From positions 1-50,951 of the forward strand of contig CANHSL010000007.1 of the NCBI GenBank assembly GCA_947463385.1: DNA of 50,951 bases, in the 5' to 3' direction. Positions 7,188 to 15,783 of this stretch are shown piece after piece. Below the pieces are notes generated by a model. The model worked only from the letters and a program-made list of their open reading frames with translations. It made no database searches and had not been told where the DNA came from. Source of the stretch: Flavobacteriales bacterium. Lineage in GTDB: Bacteria > Bacteroidota > Bacteroidia > Flavobacteriales_D > Crocinitomicaceae. A program made the translations under genes and the position numbers. How positions within the stretch are numbered: the stretch's first letter is position 1; each line of letters starts with the position of its first letter.

Positions 7188-8842
7188 AAGCAGAAGAAAT
7201 GACTCCATTTAAGCGGCTATTAGCGATGCTTAAACCCGATAACAGCGAAATTCGCAACGTATATATTTTCGCTGCATTCAGCGGGGTTGTTGGTTTGGGA
7301 TTACCCATTGGCATTCAGGCCATTGTGAATTTCATCCAAATGGGACGGGTGAGTACCTCTTGGATTATTTTGGTGATATTGGTGATGCTCGCGATCATTA
7401 TCTCTGGCTTTCTGAATATTGCGCAAATGCGAATTACTGAAAACTTACAACAACGGATATTTGTACGATCTGCACTCGATTTTACGGACCGAATTCCCTT
7501 AATTAATACGGAGGCACTTAACAACAAATATGCGCCGGAGCTACCTAATCGCTTCTTTGATACCATTACCATTCAAAAAGGCCTATCGAAACTCATTCTT
7601 GACTTTGCAGCTGCCTCATTACAAATTATATTTGGGTTGGTTTTACTTTCATTTTACCATAGCTTTTTCATTTTCTTCGGATTGGCGTTAATCTTATTAC
7701 TTGTAATAGTATTTCGAATAACCGCTGAACGCGGATTTCGCTCGAGCTTGAGGGAATCGAACTATAAATACAAAATTGCGCATTGGCTGCAACAAATTGC
7801 ATACACCCGATTTAGCTTTAAAATGGCAGGAACCCCCTCCTATTTGATGTATCGCACCGATCAATACTTAGTAGAATATTTGAGCAGCAGAAATGAACAT
7901 TTCAAAATTCTAAAGCAACAATATCTATATCTCATTGGATTTAAAGCCATTATCGCTATGGCGTTGCTAGTCATTGGTGGGGTTTTAGTTATTAACCAAA
8001 CCATGAATATTGGTCAATTCGTAGCTGCTGAAATCATAATACTTCTCATCTTAAGTTCGGTAGAAAAACTCATCGTGAGTCTTGAAACCGTTTACGACCT
8101 ATTCACCGCCATTGAAAAAATTGGTCAGGTTACAGACTTACCCCTTGAAGGCAAATCCGGGATGGACATTCCACACAGTGACTTTGGGTACGAAATCGAT
8201 TTTCACAACATACGCTACGAAAATGACTTGACTAGTCAGACCTTACTTGAAGGAGCGACCTTTACCATTAAACCTAATGAGCGGGCGATTTTCCGAACAG
8301 ACAATACGGTTTCATCGAATTTAATTTTTGGATTAATTGCTGGAATTTATAACCCAAAAGAAGGGAGTTTATCAATCAACAACATCCCACTGGGGAACCT
8401 CAACCGAACCTATCTTCGAAACAGAATTGGAAACATGTTAACACAAGATTTACTGGTACACGCTACTGTTCTTGAGAATATTACCCTCGGAAGAGATTAT
8501 GTAAGTTTCGGAGAAGTCCAAACCCTTTGCGATCGCTTATTGCTTTCCAAACAAATTCAACATTTAAAAGAAGGTTACGATACCTTGTTAAATCCGGAAG
8601 GCCATTTTTTAGCCAAAGATTGCATTCGAAAAATCCTTATTGCACGTGCCCTGGTAGGTTCACCAAAACTAATTTTACTCGAAGAACCGCTACAGGACAT
8701 TAAATTAGATGAGCGGGAAGAAATTCTAAACGTTATCTTTTCCGCGGAAAATACAACCATACTCATTCAATCCGACGATGAATTAGTTGTACAGCGCGCA
8801 ACCCAGTCAATAACCATTAACCAAGGGTTAATCACTCATTAA
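7184..8842 (+). CDS. ABC exporter half-transporter with a degenerate ATPase domain
   Basis: The 552-residue protein has an exporter-type membrane domain (about 25-310, hydrophobic segments near 25-50, 58-82, 142-178, 245-295) and a C-terminal nucleotide-binding domain (about 338-552). The latter keeps the overall fold and Gln421 (Q-loop) but lacks key motifs. The Walker A site reads AIFRTDNTVSSNL (368-380) with no GxxGxGKS. The signature LSGGQ is replaced by HFLAKDC (474-480). Walker B is LILLEEP (496-502) with Asp changed to Glu but catalytic Glu501 kept, and the switch His is Ser530. The gene is intact and lies in an operon with hlyD and tolC. As encoded it is unlikely to hydrolyse ATP alone and may need a second, active subunit. 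Confidence 0.85.
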   Translation: MKAEEMTPFKRLLAMLKPDNSEIRNVYIFAAFSGVVGLGLPIGIQAIVNFIQMGRVSTSWIILVILVMLAIIISGFLNIAQMRITENLQQRIFVRSALDFTDRIPLINTEALNNKYAPELPNRFFDTITIQKGLSKLILDFAAASLQIIFGLVLLSFYHSFFIFFGLALILLLVIVFRITAERGFRSSLRESNYKYKIAHWLQQIAYTRFSFKMAGTPSYLMYRTDQYLVEYLSSRNEHFKILKQQYLYLIGFKAIIAMALLVIGGVLVINQTMNIGQFVAAEIIILLILSSVEKLIVSLETVYDLFTAIEKIGQVTDLPLEGKSGMDIPHSDFGYEIDFHNIRYENDLTSQTLLEGATFTIKPNERAIFRTDNTVSSNLIFGLIAGIYNPKEGSLSINNIPLGNLNRTYLRNRIGNMLTQDLLVHATVLENITLGRDYVSFGEVQTLCDRLLLSKQIQHLKEGYDTLLNPEGHFLAKDCIRKILIARALVGSPKLILLEEPLQDIKLDEREEILNVIFSAENTTILIQSDDELVVQRATQSITINQGLITH

Positions 8843-8853
8843 TATCGTATAGT

Positions 8854-10209
8854 ATGTTGAATATTTCTCCAAATAATCGAAATGGAATTGATGAGCAACA
8901 ATTTGTTTCTTATCAAAATGTTAAGAAAGAATCTTCCAATCCAAAACTTAAGCGAACACTATATATCATCGGATCTGTAGTACTATTAATCATGTTTTTA
9001 CCATGGACACAAAACATACGTTCCAATGGGAAAATAACGACACTTCGACCAGAGCAACGTCCTCAAACGATTAATTCAATAATTGCAGGTAGAATTGAAA
9101 CCTGGTTTGTTAAAGATGGGGATTTTGTAAAAAAAGGCGATACCATTGTTGTCATTTCAGAAGTAAAAGACGGGTATTTTGACCCCCAATTAGTCAATAG
9201 AACGCAACAGCAGATAAAGAACAAAGAACTCAGCGTAGTTTCATATGAACAAAAAGTTAATGCCTTGGACCAACGGATTGATGCATTGATTGAATCGTCT
9301 AAACTCAAATTACAACAAGCAAAAATCAAATACCGTCAAGCCCGTTTAAAAATCACTGCCGATAGCATAGAATTCCAAGCATCTGAAACTAATTACGATA
9401 TCGCTAAAGATCAATATCACCGATTCGAAAAATTACTTGAAAAAGGGTTAAAATCACAAACCGAAGTTGAGACGAGGCGTATGGCTATGCAGCGTGCCCA
9501 AGCGTCGATGATTTCAGCACAGCAAAAGCTTTTACAAAGTAGAAACGACCTTATTGATGCAAAAGTAGAAGTGAGTTCAACCGAAGCAAAATATCGCGAT
9601 GAAATTGCAAAAGCAGAATCAGATAAAATGTCTGCTATGACAAGCATGTATGATGCGGAGGTAGATGTCACCAAGTTGCAAAGCCAAGCCGCTGGATATT
9701 CAATTCGTAGTGGAAACTACCTTATTTTGGCTCCTCAAGATGGATACGTTACCAAAATTTTAAGCAGTGGTATCGGAGAGACCGTTAAGGCAGGTCAAGA
9801 GTTGGCTACCATCATGCCTTTAAATTATGACCTTGCTGTGGAAATGTATGTACGTCCAATGGATTACCCATTATTGCGTAAAGGGCAGCATGTACGTATG
9901 CAATTTGATGGATGGCCCGCGATTGTTTTTTCTGGCTGGCCTAATAACAGCTACGGAACTTACGGCGGAACGGTTTTCGCCATTGATAATTTCACCTCAG
10001 ACAATGGAATGTTTCGCGTACTGATTGCACCGGATAAAAAAGACCATCCATGGCCCAAGGCCTTGCGCGTTGGGGGTGGTGTTAATTCAATGCTTCTGCT
10101 TCAGGATGTAGCTATAGGTTATGAATTATGGCGAAACATTAATGGGTTTCCTCCTGATTTCTATGTGGAAAACGAATCAAAAGATGCAAAATCCTCCAAA
10201 AAGAAATGA
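8854..10209 (+). CDS. HlyD family periplasmic adaptor (membrane fusion protein)
   Basis: The 451-residue protein has one N-terminal membrane helix (about 36-52, ending FLPW), a lipoyl-like half (RIETWFVKDGDFVKKGDTI, about 82-100), a long coiled coil (about 118-275) and the second lipoyl half (DGYVTKILSSGIGETVKAG, about 298-316). A beta-barrel-like C-terminal part follows. It should bridge the ABC protein in the inner membrane and the TolC protein in the outer membrane. It starts 11 bases after the ABC gene and overlaps tolC by 4 bases, so the three form one machine. Confidence 0.93.
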   Translation: MLNISPNNRNGIDEQQFVSYQNVKKESSNPKLKRTLYIIGSVVLLIMFLPWTQNIRSNGKITTLRPEQRPQTINSIIAGRIETWFVKDGDFVKKGDTIVVISEVKDGYFDPQLVNRTQQQIKNKELSVVSYEQKVNALDQRIDALIESSKLKLQQAKIKYRQARLKITADSIEFQASETNYDIAKDQYHRFEKLLEKGLKSQTEVETRRMAMQRAQASMISAQQKLLQSRNDLIDAKVEVSSTEAKYRDEIAKAESDKMSAMTSMYDAEVDVTKLQSQAAGYSIRSGNYLILAPQDGYVTKILSSGIGETVKAGQELATIMPLNYDLAVEMYVRPMDYPLLRKGQHVRMQFDGWPAIVFSGWPNNSYGTYGGTVFAIDNFTSDNGMFRVLIAPDKKDHPWPKALRVGGGVNSMLLLQDVAIGYELWRNINGFPPDFYVENESKDAKSSKKK

Positions 10210-11582
10210 AACACTTTACCTTAACTCTATTGGTTTTACTTGGTTCCGTTAGCTTCGCTCAACAAGCCTTGACCGAAACAGCATTTCTATCCATGGTCAA
10301 GCAGAATCATCCCTTGATAAAAATAAGTGACCTACAACCCAAATATGGAGATGCTTATTTAATCAAGGCAAAAGGTGGATTTGACCCCAAAATAGCGGGG
10401 ACTTTAAATCAAAAATATTTTGATGGTAAGCAATATTACTCGGTTGGCGATTATGGTATTAAATACCCGACATGGTACGGTCTTACCGTAAAATCTGGGG
10501 TTGAAAGTAACCGAGGAACCTATTTAGACCCTCAAGCCAAAACACCTTCAGGAGGATTGTTTTACGGGGGAATTGGCGCCAATTTAGGTCAGGGTATGCT
10601 CATTGACCAACGGCGTGCAGACTTATGGAGCGCAAAGATAAACGTGCAGTCAAGCGATGAAGAACGACGGCTACAAGTGAATAAATTACTTTACGAGACA
10701 GGATATGCATACTGGGATTGGTTTCTAGCCTTTCATGCGAGAGAAATCCTTCAGGATGCGTATGATGTAGCCTTAGAGCGATTAATTGCAGTACAACAAA
10801 CGGCAATTCTAGGCGACCGGGCATTTATTGATACCGTTGAAGCAGGACTTCAAGTACAGCAACGTTTGAGTTTATTACGCGATGCGGAAGCCAATTACAA
10901 AGAAAAATGCAATGCACAATCCACTTATTTATGGTCGGAGAAACAAGAACCCTTGGTATTGAGCGAGACAACCCAACCCACCTCACAAAACGATTGGATT
11001 GCTTCAGCAGAAATCCCTTTTCAGGCCGACTCTTTGTTGAATCAACATCCGTATTTGAAAATCACTTCCTTTAAAGTGGATATGCTTGAAATTGATCGAA
11101 AACTGAAAGCAGATCGACTAAAACCTGTAGTTCAGTTAAATTATAACATACTGAATGAACCCGTTAATTACAACCCGTTTAGTGACCTGGATATAACCGA
11201 TTATAAATGGGGATTTTCCATTGAAATGCCACTCTTTTTACGCAAGGAACGCGGAGAATTGAAGCTTGCTAGTTTAAAAATTGAAGAAACACAACTCAAT
11301 TTGGTCCAATTAAAAGCGCAATTAAATTTGAAAATAAACAATGCGCGCATAGACCTGGCAAATAGCATAGCTCAATTAGAAATTTACCAACGAAGCGTAA
11401 CAGATTCTAAGGCATTACTTGATGCCGAACGAAACATGTTTGAAAACGGAGAGAGTTCCTTGTTTCTAATCAATATGCGTGAATTAAATTACATTCAATC
11501 GCAATTAAAGTACCTTGAATGGCAGGCAAAAAATAAGCAAATTGGCTACAGTTTAGGCTTTGCTACGGCCACCTTATTTTAA
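10206..11582 (+). CDS. TolC family outer-membrane efflux protein
   Basis: The 458-residue protein has a signal peptide (1 to about 18, ending SFAQ) and long amphipathic helices in two halves, about 130-240 and 335-440. These contain the Asn/Leu-rich helical pattern of outer-membrane efflux proteins (SLFLINMRELNYIQSQL near 418). It would form the outer-membrane exit duct of the cassette. It overlaps hlyD by ATGA and is the last gene of the operon. No terminator hairpin was seen after it. The substrate is unknown. Confidence 0.9.
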   Translation: MKHFTLTLLVLLGSVSFAQQALTETAFLSMVKQNHPLIKISDLQPKYGDAYLIKAKGGFDPKIAGTLNQKYFDGKQYYSVGDYGIKYPTWYGLTVKSGVESNRGTYLDPQAKTPSGGLFYGGIGANLGQGMLIDQRRADLWSAKINVQSSDEERRLQVNKLLYETGYAYWDWFLAFHAREILQDAYDVALERLIAVQQTAILGDRAFIDTVEAGLQVQQRLSLLRDAEANYKEKCNAQSTYLWSEKQEPLVLSETTQPTSQNDWIASAEIPFQADSLLNQHPYLKITSFKVDMLEIDRKLKADRLKPVVQLNYNILNEPVNYNPFSDLDITDYKWGFSIEMPLFLRKERGELKLASLKIEETQLNLVQLKAQLNLKINNARIDLANSIAQLEIYQRSVTDSKALLDAERNMFENGESSLFLINMRELNYIQSQLKYLEWQAKNKQIGYSLGFATATLF

Positions 11583-11605
11583 GGAGTTTATATCTTCATT
11601 AGTTT

Positions 11606-11815
11606 CTAATATGTGCTTGGATTCATAGGTATTTGGAATGTATTGTCACCTTTAAAAACAAATGCATCGGGCGATTGAGCCGCAGCCTTACTTAACAAGG
11701 CAAGTTCTTTCTCATGATGCAGGCAAGAACCGAAGGCCAAACTAAATCCCTGACTGAACAGTGGGGCAGTTTGCATAAGGCAACTCAATAAAATCAATGG
11801 AATCATTTGTATCAT
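11606..11815 (-). pseudogene. Truncated PhoD-like phosphatase remnant
   Basis: From the ATG at 11815 the minus strand encodes 69 residues: a signal-peptide-like start (MIQMIPLILLSCLMQ, ending FSQ), then FSLAFGSCLHHEKELALL and DAFVFKGDN, and a stop soon after. FGSC and the xxxFxGDN block are the opening motifs of PhoD-like metallophosphatases, normally more than 300 residues long. Nothing further of such a protein follows on this strand before tolC. A near-consensus box (TAATTTTA) lies 6 bases upstream. It is most likely a 5' fragment left by a deletion. A functional short peptide is less likely. Confidence 0.55.
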
Positions 11816-11830
11816 GCGGCATAAAATTAC

Positions 11831-11838
11831 TAGTTTTG
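11831..11838 (+). promoter_or_regulatory. -7 promoter box (TAGTTTTG) of the 11844 gene
   Basis: TAGTTTTG matches TAnnTTTG exactly and ends 5 bases before the ATG at 11844. It lies downstream of an alternative in-frame ATG at 11814, which argues for the later start. Confidence 0.5.
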
Positions 11839-11843
11839 GGGAG

Positions 11844-12983
11844 ATGGCGAAACCTGGTTTAAATATCATTCATTACCTCGCGGTGCTCGGTTTGTTCGCA
11901 TTGTGTATGATCCTGATGGTATTTTACAATGGGGTAATGCCTTTACTTTGTTTGATGGGCTTATTTTTTGGCGGGAGATTAGGCATTCGTAAACTAACAG
12001 GACATTCCTCCAATGGCTTAGGTATCCTTAAAAATAGCCTCTTAGTCATCTTGTTTATTGGCGCGGGTTTTACATGTAGTGTATTACGAACCGAAACCAA
12101 TTACTATTATTTTTTAACGCGAACGAATACGCTAAAGATTAAGCAAGATGGCGAGTGGGTGTTAATTCATAATGCGACCCGGATTGATGTGGATGAAATG
12201 TATTCAAATCCGTCGGTAGTTGTTCAACGCATTGACATTAAACGAAATCAGAAGGGTATCCTAGGCCGAGCACTAAACCTCGTAGTTTCGCAAAAAGTGA
12301 ATGTCTTCACCTTCAAACCATCGAATTCCTTTTACTTAGTTGCAGATCCAAGCAATGGATTTGCTCCGCTTACCGTTAAAGAGGCAAATTCACGAAAAGA
12401 AAGTAGTTTTCTTATAAACGCGAGTTTTTATGACCCCTCAAACCGTGCGTTGGGCGAAGTAATTTACTGCAGCAAGCAATACCAAACAAAAAGCAGTTCC
12501 TCGGGGTATTTCAAAGTAATCGATGGCGTACCTCATGCGGGACCCCGTTCGGTGTTTGAGGGGTATACCAACATCCCGCAATATTCATGTCAAGCGCACC
12601 CGTCAACAATGAAAGACGGTGTTATTTTCCAATACATTCTAGATAATTCCTTTGCCAAGTGGCGTCAGCGCACGTATCGTAATTTGGTTGGAGAAAAAGC
12701 GGATGGCAGCATTGTATGTATAGCCTCAGGCAATGGCGGATTATTAGATGTTCGTGAAATTAGTCAGCTCGCCAAACTACTCGGCGTAAAACACGCCACC
12801 TTGTTTGATGCGGGAATCGCCTTACAATATGCGTTCAAGAGTCCGGGATATTCTATGGAGTTTTCTGCTTTTAATAACCTCTTGGATGCTGGATCTTTTG
12901 TGGATAAGGTAGGAATGGAACTTTTTCGCAAGAATTTCATCCAACGATCGCCTGTTTATATTGGCATTACACTAAACGAATGA
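11844..12983 (+). CDS. Membrane-anchored phosphodiester glycosidase (NAGPA-like) family protein
   Basis: The 379-residue protein begins with three hydrophobic segments (about 8-30, 31-47, 65-85) followed by a soluble domain. The segments SSFLINASFYDP, ALGEVIYCS, VIFQYIL and ATLFDAGIALQYAF follow the order of motifs in NAGPA-type phosphodiester glycosidase domains (an N-A-F-F-like strand and a late L-D-G-G-like turn). The late motif is altered here (LFDAG). The substrate is unknown. It overlaps the TPR gene by ATGA. The start was chosen at 11844 from the promoter position. The family call is moderate. Confidence 0.6.
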   Translation: MAKPGLNIIHYLAVLGLFALCMILMVFYNGVMPLLCLMGLFFGGRLGIRKLTGHSSNGLGILKNSLLVILFIGAGFTCSVLRTETNYYYFLTRTNTLKIKQDGEWVLIHNATRIDVDEMYSNPSVVVQRIDIKRNQKGILGRALNLVVSQKVNVFTFKPSNSFYLVADPSNGFAPLTVKEANSRKESSFLINASFYDPSNRALGEVIYCSKQYQTKSSSSGYFKVIDGVPHAGPRSVFEGYTNIPQYSCQAHPSTMKDGVIFQYILDNSFAKWRQRTYRNLVGEKADGSIVCIASGNGGLLDVREISQLAKLLGVKHATLFDAGIALQYAFKSPGYSMEFSAFNNLLDAGSFVDKVGMELFRKNFIQRSPVYIGITLNE

Positions 12984-13795
12984 AACAACTTATCCTCTGC
13001 TTTATTTTTATCACATCAAGCACAGCGATGTTTGCTCAAGAACGGGCGCTTGAAAAGAACCATCAAGAAGGAATTGATAAAGCAAAACAAGGCGATTACA
13101 TCGGTGCAATTGCCTCTTTTACAAAAGCAATCGAAGTATTACCCATGGATGCATACGCATGGTACAATAGAGGAATGGCAAAAAATATGATTGGTGAGTA
13201 CCTGGATGCGCTGGATGACTTTGGCACCTGCATTGGAATTAATCCAGCATATGGAAAGGTATGGTATAACAGGGGCCTTACAAGAATGTATATTGGACAA
13301 TATGACCGAGCCATTATTGATTTAACACAAGCTATTCAAATCGAGCGAGAATATGCCGGAGCGTATTATTATCGGGCATATCTATATGAACTCAAGGGAT
13401 TATTTGATTTTGCATGTACCGATTATCAGAATGCTCAAGCCAAAGGCTATCCTGTTCCGGCAGAGAAATTAGCCGCATGCAGGGATACATCGTACAATGG
13501 ATTAATAAAACACCCCCTCCTTTTCTTAACTAAAGAAAGTTCAATGCGCTGCTATGGTACAAAAAAACGAAATCCTATTCATGTTGGAAGTACGGATAAT
13601 ATGGAAATATATCTACGCTTACTAAGATCTCCAGATGGAAAATACGTTTACCACAAGGTGATTGAACAAGGCGAACTTTCTGTGGTAGAAATAACCTACA
13701 CGAAGCATGGAAAGAAGAAAATTGACCTGATTTATTTTGATTTGAGTGTGTTAGATGACCCTAAAATCATTAAAGGGTTCAAGACGTTTAAATAG
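12980..13795 (+). CDS. Exported tetratricopeptide-repeat protein
   Basis: The 271-residue protein has a signal peptide (1-19, ending MFAQ) and three to four TPR units at about 28-160, with recognisable AYAWYNRGMAKNMIGEYLDA and KVWYNRGLTRMYIGQYDRAI. The C-terminal 110 residues have no motif I recognise. TPRs mediate protein-protein contacts, probably in the periplasm here. Its start overlaps the NAGPA-like gene by 4 bases, and its end overlaps the convergent carotenoid gene by 8 bases. The specific role is unknown. Confidence 0.85.
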   Translation: MKQLILCFIFITSSTAMFAQERALEKNHQEGIDKAKQGDYIGAIASFTKAIEVLPMDAYAWYNRGMAKNMIGEYLDALDDFGTCIGINPAYGKVWYNRGLTRMYIGQYDRAIIDLTQAIQIEREYAGAYYYRAYLYELKGLFDFACTDYQNAQAKGYPVPAEKLAACRDTSYNGLIKHPLLFLTKESSMRCYGTKKRNPIHVGSTDNMEIYLRLLRSPDGKYVYHKVIEQGELSVVEITYTKHGKKKIDLIYFDLSVLDDPKIIKGFKTFK

Positions 13796-15269
13796 TCTTT
13801 GCATTAAAATCTTCTCGAACCATCCGTTCAACAATTTTTGCTCCATTGATTGCCAAGGGAATTCCCCCTCCTGGATGCACCGTTACACCTGCAAAATACA
13901 CCCCTTTTACTGAAGGTGCGTGATTCGAATGTCGATAGAAGGCCGCTAGCGCTGAATTGGAGCTGTTCCCGTAAATAGAACCTCCTTTACCGTTATACAC
14001 CTGCTGCAGTTTAAGCGGATCGTTAATGTATTCTGTTTCAATATAGGAAGCTACATCCACCCCCAACACCCGATTCAATTTATTGATTATATTACTCCGA
14101 AGTTGTTCAACGAGTGCAGCCCAGTCCTGACCAATGTTGATCGGGGCATTCACCATAACAAACCAATTTTCACAGCCAGAGGGTGCATCTGTTGGTTCAG
14201 CTTTTGAACTGATATGGATATAAATAGTTGGGTCCTCAATTAAGGTTTTTGATTCAAATATTGCATTAAATTCCCCCTTGTAATCTTCCGTAAAAAAAAT
14301 GTTATGAACCCCGAGGTTTTTGAATTCTTTGTTAATACCCCAATAGAAAACTACCGCAGAAGAGGATAATTCTTGTCTTAAAATTTTAGCAGGACGCTTT
14401 ACCTGTGGCATTAATTGCTCATAGGTGAAATGGGCGTCCGCATTACTTACAACGATCGACGCCGGATGAAATGCATCGGCAGCATAAACCCCTGTCACAC
14501 GACCATTTTCTACGTTTATGGATTGAACTGGAGTATCCAACTCAAAAGTAACGCCAAGGGAACGAGCAGCACGTGCTAAACGCTCGGTAATCGACACCAT
14601 TCCACCTTTCGGAAAATATATACCTTCATTAAATTCTAAATGACCAATAATGCTTAATAAGCCGGGCGTTTTAAATGGATCACTGCCGTTATAGGTAGCG
14701 AAGCGATTCATAAGTTGAATCGATTTGGGATGTTTAAAAAATCGTTTTGAAAATCCATTCATGCTGATCAATAACCCATAGCGAGGAATGTTTAAGATGG
14801 CAGGAATCAGGTTTTTGTTAAATAAATGAGAAAAACGATGCAATGTTGTTTCAATGAAAACAGGCTTCAACACCTCATAGTTCTTTTTCAAGCGGTTTAA
14901 ATAGGTGTGAACCTTTTGTGGATTTTCATTAAACTCCGCCACCAAGACATTCATTGTGGCCTCCATACCAGTGGGTAAGATATGACTAGTACCATCTGAG
15001 AAAAAATAACGAAATGACTCAGTTAAGGCATGATATTCAAAAGGCTCTTGATCGATTCCTAAGGCAATCAATTCACGAATTAATTCGGGTTCGGTAAAAA
15101 CCGAGGGTCCCATGTCATACCGATACCCGTTGAACTCACGCGTATGGACCTTTCCACCAATAAATGAATTCTTTTCAAAAACAGTAACCTTGTTACCCAA
15201 TTTAGCAAGTCGAATTGCTGAGGCTAAGCCGCCTACCCCACTTCCAATAACAATAACTTCTTCTTTCAT
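13788..15269 (-). CDS. Carotenoid desaturase of the phytoene desaturase (CrtI/CrtD) family
   Basis: The 493-residue FAD enzyme has the N-terminal dinucleotide fold VIVIGSGVGGLASAIRLAKL (5-24), FEKNSFIGGKV, YDMGPSVFTEPELI and the C-terminal FAD motif GVYFAGVTVHPGGGIPLA (about 460-477). It should desaturate or otherwise oxidise a C40 carotenoid backbone at the membrane. The stretch FATYNGSDPFKTPGLLS and EGIYFPKGGMVSITERL resembles, in my memory, CrtD-type 1-hydroxycarotenoid 3,4-desaturases slightly more than CrtI. No phytoene synthase or cyclase lies in the window. It is a single-gene unit diverging from HU. Confidence 0.85.
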   Translation of the reverse strand: MKEEVIVIGSGVGGLASAIRLAKLGNKVTVFEKNSFIGGKVHTREFNGYRYDMGPSVFTEPELIRELIALGIDQEPFEYHALTESFRYFFSDGTSHILPTGMEATMNVLVAEFNENPQKVHTYLNRLKKNYEVLKPVFIETTLHRFSHLFNKNLIPAILNIPRYGLLISMNGFSKRFFKHPKSIQLMNRFATYNGSDPFKTPGLLSIIGHLEFNEGIYFPKGGMVSITERLARAARSLGVTFELDTPVQSINVENGRVTGVYAADAFHPASIVVSNADAHFTYEQLMPQVKRPAKILRQELSSSAVVFYWGINKEFKNLGVHNIFFTEDYKGEFNAIFESKTLIEDPTIYIHISSKAEPTDAPSGCENWFVMVNAPINIGQDWAALVEQLRSNIINKLNRVLGVDVASYIETEYINDPLKLQQVYNGKGGSIYGNSSNSALAAFYRHSNHAPSVKGVYFAGVTVHPGGGIPLAINGAKIVERMVREDFNAKTI

Positions 15270-15327
15270 AGCAAGATTTGGAACAACAAAACAAGAAAAC
15301 AGTTCATGTTTATTGCCACGTTTTCAA

Positions 15328-15335
15328 CAAAAATA
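15328..15335 (-). promoter_or_regulatory. Possible -7 box (TATTTTTG) for the carotenoid desaturase
   Basis: On the minus strand TATTTTTG matches the consensus 58 bases upstream of the ATG at 15269, in the AT-rich region shared with the HU promoter. No good -33 element was seen, so this is tentative. Confidence 0.35.
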
Positions 15336-15398
15336 TGGTTTTTTCAACATTTTATTAGATTTTTCAAGGGCTACAGGTTTACGGGAAAGATATTCAGA

Positions 15399-15406
15399 TA
15401 TATTTG
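15399..15406 (+). promoter_or_regulatory. -7 promoter box (TATATTTG) of the HU gene
   Basis: TATATTTG matches TAnnTTTG and precedes the HU start by 41 bases, giving HU one of the longer leaders in the window. The leader ends in an A-rich stretch with no Shine-Dalgarno sequence, as is usual in Bacteroidota. Confidence 0.55.
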
Positions 15407-15447
15407 TCCCGTTAAACGTTTTTATTAACCTTTTAAAAAAATTAATT

Positions 15448-15720
15448 ATGAACAAAGCAGAATTAATTGACGCAATGGCAGCTGCTGCTAATTTGTCAAA
15501 AGCTGATGCAAAAAGAGCGCTTGATGCGTTTGTTGATGTTTCTACAGGAGCATTGAAATCAGGTGACCGTATTTCTTTAGTAGGATTTGGTTCTTTCTCT
15601 ATTTCAGATCGTAAAGAAAGAAACGGAAGAAACCCTAAAACTGGTGCAGTTATCAAAATTGCTGCTAAGAAATCAGTTCGCTTCAAAGCGGGTGCTGAAT
15701 TAAGCGGAAAAGTAAACTAA
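15448..15720 (+). CDS. hup: HU family DNA-binding protein
   Basis: The 90-residue histone-like protein bends and compacts DNA as a dimer. It starts MNKAELIDAMAAAANLSKAD, contains VGFGSFSISDRKERNGRNP (the HU/IHF signature region with the DNA-contacting arm, about 45-63) and ends in the basic strand KIAAKKSVRFKAG. Length and sequence are typical. The frame stays open far upstream, but homology, promoter position and the A-rich leader fix the start at 15448. A strong terminator follows. Confidence 0.97.
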   Translation: MNKAELIDAMAAAANLSKADAKRALDAFVDVSTGALKSGDRISLVGFGSFSISDRKERNGRNPKTGAVIKIAAKKSVRFKAGAELSGKVN

Positions 15721-15741
15721 GAAAAGATTACTTTAAAGAAA

Positions 15742-15767
15742 GGGAGCCTTCGGGTTCCCTTTTTTTG
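15742..15767 (+). terminator. Rho-independent terminator after HU
   Basis: GGGAGCC, loop TTCG and GGTTCCC form a 7-bp stem (one G-T) followed by eight T. Read on the other strand it is followed by TTTCTTT, so it may also serve the Kazal gene that ends at 15784. Confidence 0.9.
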
Positions 15768-15783
15768 TGCGTATAATGTTGTT

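Noticed and set aside
7184-8842. The ABC gene as a decaying pseudogene
   Set aside because: There is no frameshift or early stop, the 4-base overlap with tetR is intact and hlyD follows after 11 bases. The Q-loop and catalytic Glu remain, so a maintained but altered function is more likely.
15112-15447. A long N-terminal extension of the HU gene
   Set aside because: It runs antisense through the carotenoid gene, and HU homology, leader and promoter all point to the ATG at 15448.
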